Assembly (NCBI GenBank): GCA_027627225.1
Contig: CM051033.1
Location: forward strand, 8,698,501-8,762,500
DNA from: Congeria kusceri
Lineage: Eukaryota > Mollusca > Bivalvia > Myida > Dreissenidae
Direction of reading: 5' to 3'
Length of the DNA: 64,000 nucleotides
Both the position numbers and the translations under genes were made by a program. Within the stretch, counting starts at the first letter, position 1, and each line of letters begins with the position of its first letter. The notes below the pieces were generated by a model. It had not been told where the DNA came from and did no database searches. It worked only from the letters and a program-made list of their open reading frames with translations. This document shows, piece by piece, positions 60,470-64,000 of the stretch.

Positions 60470-61552
60470 AGTTGTTTTGACTTGTGTTCAGTATTTTAAC
60501 TTGATCGCTGCTGCACGAATTGCATGCAGATCATCAAACATAGTTTCCCTATCAGAACTACATAAAGAAATTAAATGGGAACTTTTGCAAGATCGACGCA
60601 ATAAACATCAGCTTATATTATTTTATAAAAATGCAAAATTTACTTACAACTCAGTATTTGACGGATCTGGTACCTCAAAATATTGGTTCTGCTTCTAGGT
60701 ATAATCTAGGTATAATATAGGTATAATCTAGGTATAATATAGGTATAATCTTCGAAACGCTAATGATCTTCGAACATCAGTAACTAGAACAATTCTGGAA
60801 TAAAATTTCTGTTTTCACCCGCAGTTATTAGAAAATGGAATAGTTTACCAGAAAAAGTTAAAAATAGCGACATTTTGAATAACTTTAAATACAATCTTAA
60901 CATAATCTTAGTAAAGAACCCAGAACTATTATTTTGGTAAGCGTTATCTACAAATACCAATTCAAGTTCGCTAAATGAACATCTTTATGCAAAACATGTC
61001 GTTGCTTCTCCACTGTGTTCCTGTGGTGATATCGAATCGAATTATCACTTCTTTTTTATGTGCCCATAATTTAACACAATACGAGCTAAATTAATTCACA
61101 ATATTTTTAGAATAAGTCTCAACGTAGACCTCAATTTAATTATATTCGGCAATATAAATCTAGACGATAATGACAATGCCACCATATTTTTTCACGTCCA
61201 AGAATATATAAGCGAATCCCGACGATTTATTTAACAATCCGATTCCGATTCGTCAGCTGTTTACTTAATCCGTGCATCACCAGTACTCAACTCCCTTTTT
61301 TTCCTTTCGCCTCACCTGTTTGTCTTTCTAAAACTCAGCATACCCATAACGTATACATCTTTGTCTGGCATAAATACCCGTCGTTTTTTCTATAAAACCC
61401 TGCCATTTATATGTGTAAAAAACTATTTCAAGGAGAGAAACCATATAAGAATTTAATTCTTTCGTTTCAATCCTTTTCTTATTCTTATTGTATTGTTCAT
61501 CTATTTGTATATCTGCCAGTTGTACAAGAGAAATAAATATGTTTAAACTAAC
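60470..61552 (+). mobile_element. LINE 3' relic
   Basis: The conceptual translation has ELHKEIKWELLQDRRNKHQ, a segment following the RT thumb in a common bivalve LINE family. After frameshifts come SPLCSCGDIESNYHFFFMC (61005-61062, the CxC...H knuckle) and a helical tail. A short tandem TAGGTATAATC repeat at 60697-60745 has been inserted or expanded. The tail 'agaaataaatatgtttaaac' is LINE-like. Several frameshifts and stops: dead. Confidence 0.7.
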
Positions 61553-61554
61553 AC

Positions 61555-62420
61555 GAGTCGGTACTAAGACTTTTGAATAATTTCACACTGAAAATCTATG
61601 TAAAAATGGGACATAACTCTGTCAAATACAAAACAGTTTTATGTGGATTGCGGCTTTTGATGCTGTAGTTGATGACTGAGGTATATCCCAAGTTTCAACA
61701 GAATAACCTATCAATTTTGAAATAAAAAAAACTTTTGAATAAAGACTTACATCTGAAAATATATGTGGAGAGGGACATAACTATACCTAAATATAAAACT
61801 GAGCTATGGGCAATGTTGCATCTCGTGCTGGAGTTAATGTCAAAGGTAGATTAAAAGTTTCAAGTTTCATACGGTTTTCAAGGTACAAGCCTTTGAACAC
61901 AAATGTTAACCATAAAATCTATGTGAAAAGGGACATAACTCTGTCATTACACTGAGTTATGGGGAAAGCTGCACTTGATGGAGGAGTTGATGACATAGGT
62001 ACATTCCGAGTTTCAGGTCAAAAGCTTGTAGAAGTTTTGAAGTTATAACTCTTAAATATAAAATTTAACAAGAAATCTATGTGCAAAAACGGCATAACTC
62101 TGTCAAAATAAACAAAAAACAAAACATAAGATAGTTATGGAAATGTTGCATTTGATGTTGGAGCTGATGACAAATATACATTCTAAGTTTCAAGTGAATA
62201 ACTGATGTAGTTTTTAAGTTATACAACTTTTGAATATAAACTGTAACCATGATATCTAAGTGAAAAAGGGCATAACACTGTCAAAATACAAAACTGAGTT
62301 AAGAGGAATGCTTCACATGATGTTGGGGCTGATGAAAAAGGTATAATCCAAGTGAACAACTTGTGTAGTTTTGCAAGACTTTTGAATATTAACTTTATGA
62401 CCAGAAGCCGACGCCGTCGC
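61555..62420 (+). repeat. Diverged tandem repeats, about 160-bp units
   Basis: The landmark 'atctatgtgaaaagggacataactctgtca' (split here by variation) recurs near 61597, 61762, 61920, 62074 and 62255. Between landmarks lie 'gagttatgggaaatgttgca' and 'gagttgatgacataggtaca' segments with 'aagtttcaag'. The minus-strand 151-residue frame at 62219-62674 covers its end and shows no domain. Confidence 0.6.
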
Positions 62421-63282
62421 CGGGGCGAGTAGAAAAGTTCACCTATATTGTTGTATTTAACTATGCACATGTGCATTTTAATATAGACATGTAACATATA
62501 AACATATAAACATATAAAACAGAATACTGTTGCCAACGAAAAGGGTGTCAATGGGGGTAGTTTCTTTAAAAACAAAATCTGCAAAAATGATATTAATAAT
62601 GGAATACAATACCCATTAAAATATGGTACATACAATGGGAAAACAGCTTTCGCGTTCAGATATAAAAAAATCAATTTATAATACGGGTCGTGTTTGTTTG
62701 GTCCTTTTCATGTTTACATTTTGACGTCAGAATTGTAAGTATTTTGTATAACCATAATTTACAAACGTGAACCTGCAAAGAAGAATAGTGCAGTATGTTC
62801 GCTGTCTTCTATCATGTCTTCGTATGTCTTCTAAGTTCCCTAGTTCGATACCGGCTTGTGGTTTTAAATTTTACAAACATGTTTGCTGATTTGTTTCATT
62901 AAACATATCAGGATGTAGTATAGTATTTGTTTTTTATTGAATGTACATTTCTTACATTTATGTTATATTTTTTATTCTGCAAAAGGAAATATTTCCTTGC
63001 CATAGTCCCTGTAAAGCGTAATCACTGCCATTGAATCGATGTATTTGTTATTGAGTTTGTAGCCTTCCAAAAGTCCTGGGAATGTTTTAACGTCCCCCAG
63101 AGTCATCTGTAACGGGATGAGGCAGGATCGAACTGTAGCATGGCCACGTAATTCTGGTTCTGGTTCAAGTAATTTCAGTTGTTCAGTTCCTCATTCGAAG
63201 ACGTCAACTGTAACGCTATCAGTTTGATTAGCATTGCCATTTCTCTGACGTCTATAACATTTTATGATGCGTTTCGTGGTAA
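62421..63282. other. AT-rich DNA, nothing recognised
   Basis: No feature recognised. Confidence 0.4.
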
Positions 63283-63440
63283 AATGGGGCTTAATGCATG
63301 TGCGTAAAGTGTCGTTCCGGATTAGTCCGTACAGCCCGCTTTTATGGTATTTTCTGTTTTCAGGAAATCTCTTTTAAACATAAACCCACTGTTGGCGGAA
63401 AGTGACGTCCCTAATTAGCCTATGCTAAATAAAGGCGGAA
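63283..63440. mobile_element. Truncated twin-hairpin MITE
   Basis: GGGGCTTAATGCATGTGCGTA, AAGTGTCGTTCCGGATTAG, TTTTATGGTATTTTCTG and GGCGGAAAGTGACGTCCC match the element at 50981-51237. The first hairpin is deleted to a stub and the right arm is broken off. Confidence 0.7.
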
Positions 63441-63464
63441 AATGATAGGATATATAGAATACTT

Positions 63465-63590
63465 GGTAAGTATTGAATAAATATAAGTTTATTCTTTCTG
63501 CACGAAAACGTGAACCACTCGCCAAAGCTCGTGTTCAAGTTTTCTAAGCCTCGCTAAATAAACTTATCTATATTAAACACTAACATAATA
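63465..63590. repeat. Hairpin repeat
   Basis: TGAATAAATATAAGTTTATT is roughly mirrored by AATAAACTTATCTATATTAA, with a GAACCACTCGCC...GCCTCGC centre. Probably a small MITE. Confidence 0.4.
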
Positions 63591-64000
63591 TTCTCTATAA
63601 ACCTAACGATGATTAGTCTTGTGACATTATATATAAATAAATACTGTACAATCATTTTTTCGGGCAGTAGAATATCCGTGCATTCTTAAAAAAACGTTTT
63701 ATTTAATGATCTTAAATTCTTTAAATTTTAAATTGTATCGATATACATTTGTGACAATCATGCAAAAAGAACATTTACACGGGGTTAATGTTCGTGTAAT
63801 GTCGTTACCACTGCATTTAAAACGTGTCTACTAAGTCAGTTACACAAATATATTTGCGGAAACGTCTTCCGCTGCCGCCCCATCTTAAATCATTTTATGC
63901 AATTAACATAAACAAGTTCTCCTACATGTGCATTTCTATTGTGTTTTTCTAGGTCGCCCAAAAACGTCCCAAAAACCAATTATCAACTGGCACTTGCTAT
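63591..64000. other. AT-rich window end
   Basis: No feature recognised. Confidence 0.4.

Noticed and set aside
62219..62674. 151-residue minus-strand frame as a membrane protein gene
   Set aside because: It is hydrophobic by AT-rich composition, overlaps the 160-bp tandem repeats, and no domain or splice support was seen.

Overview
This window looks like nuclear DNA of a bivalve mollusc, probably Dreissena-like. It is AT-rich and intron-rich. It is crowded with tRNA-derived SINEs, hairpin MITEs, foldback elements, LINE and Ty3/Gypsy relics and tandem minisatellites of types I associate with bivalve genomes. The host assignment is inference from the repeat families and from the single protein-coding gene; I cannot run a search. 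There is no bacterial operon, CRISPR array or rRNA gene.

The one well-supported host gene lies on the + strand at 2638-18720. It has four coding exons (2638-3213, 3419-3577, 7475-7655, 15761-18720) whose GT/AG boundaries and phases (0, 0, 1) agree. They join into one 1291-residue reading frame: a DZIP3-like HEPN domain, a coiled-coil linker, a NACHT ATPase with intact Walker A and B motifs, a winged-helix motif, and a cysteine-rich LRR array with a 42-residue period. This is an NLR-type receptor with HEPN where vertebrate NLRs have CARD or PYD. In-frame LRR sequence, in register, continues past the stop to about 18999.

Layout. 1-2576: diverged repeats and AT-rich DNA. 2577-18999: the NLR gene. 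Its second intron holds most of a 3-kb repeat (copy A, 3798-6935). Its third intron holds 145-bp bivalve repeats (7800-10800), two oppositely oriented CpG-rich elements made of 21-bp subrepeats (11464-11876, 13921-14472) and a 69-bp minisatellite ending just before the NACHT exon. 19000-31900: SINE fragments, a 24-bp minisatellite bracketed by direct repeats, and a 1.5-1.9 kb direct duplication (22023-23893 and 24472-25973). 31900-38400: a full SINE, a 690-bp TIR element, a dead Ty3/Gypsy pol flanked by inverted repeats, and a LINE 3' end. 38400-47200: diverged tandem repeats, a possible orphan exon, a MITE, a 1.7-kb foldback element and a 35-bp minisatellite. 47990-50830: about 30 copies of a 95-bp satellite. 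50981-57622: a hairpin MITE, then copies B and C of the 3-kb repeat, B carrying a 57-bp minisatellite in its middle. 57623-64000: a small TIR element, a LINE relic, 160-bp tandem repeats and MITE fragments.

The most interesting points are the HEPN-NACHT-LRR receptor, the decayed LRR extension behind its stop codon, and the three-copy element with a variable core, which resembles bivalve 'pearl' (Helitron-like) elements.
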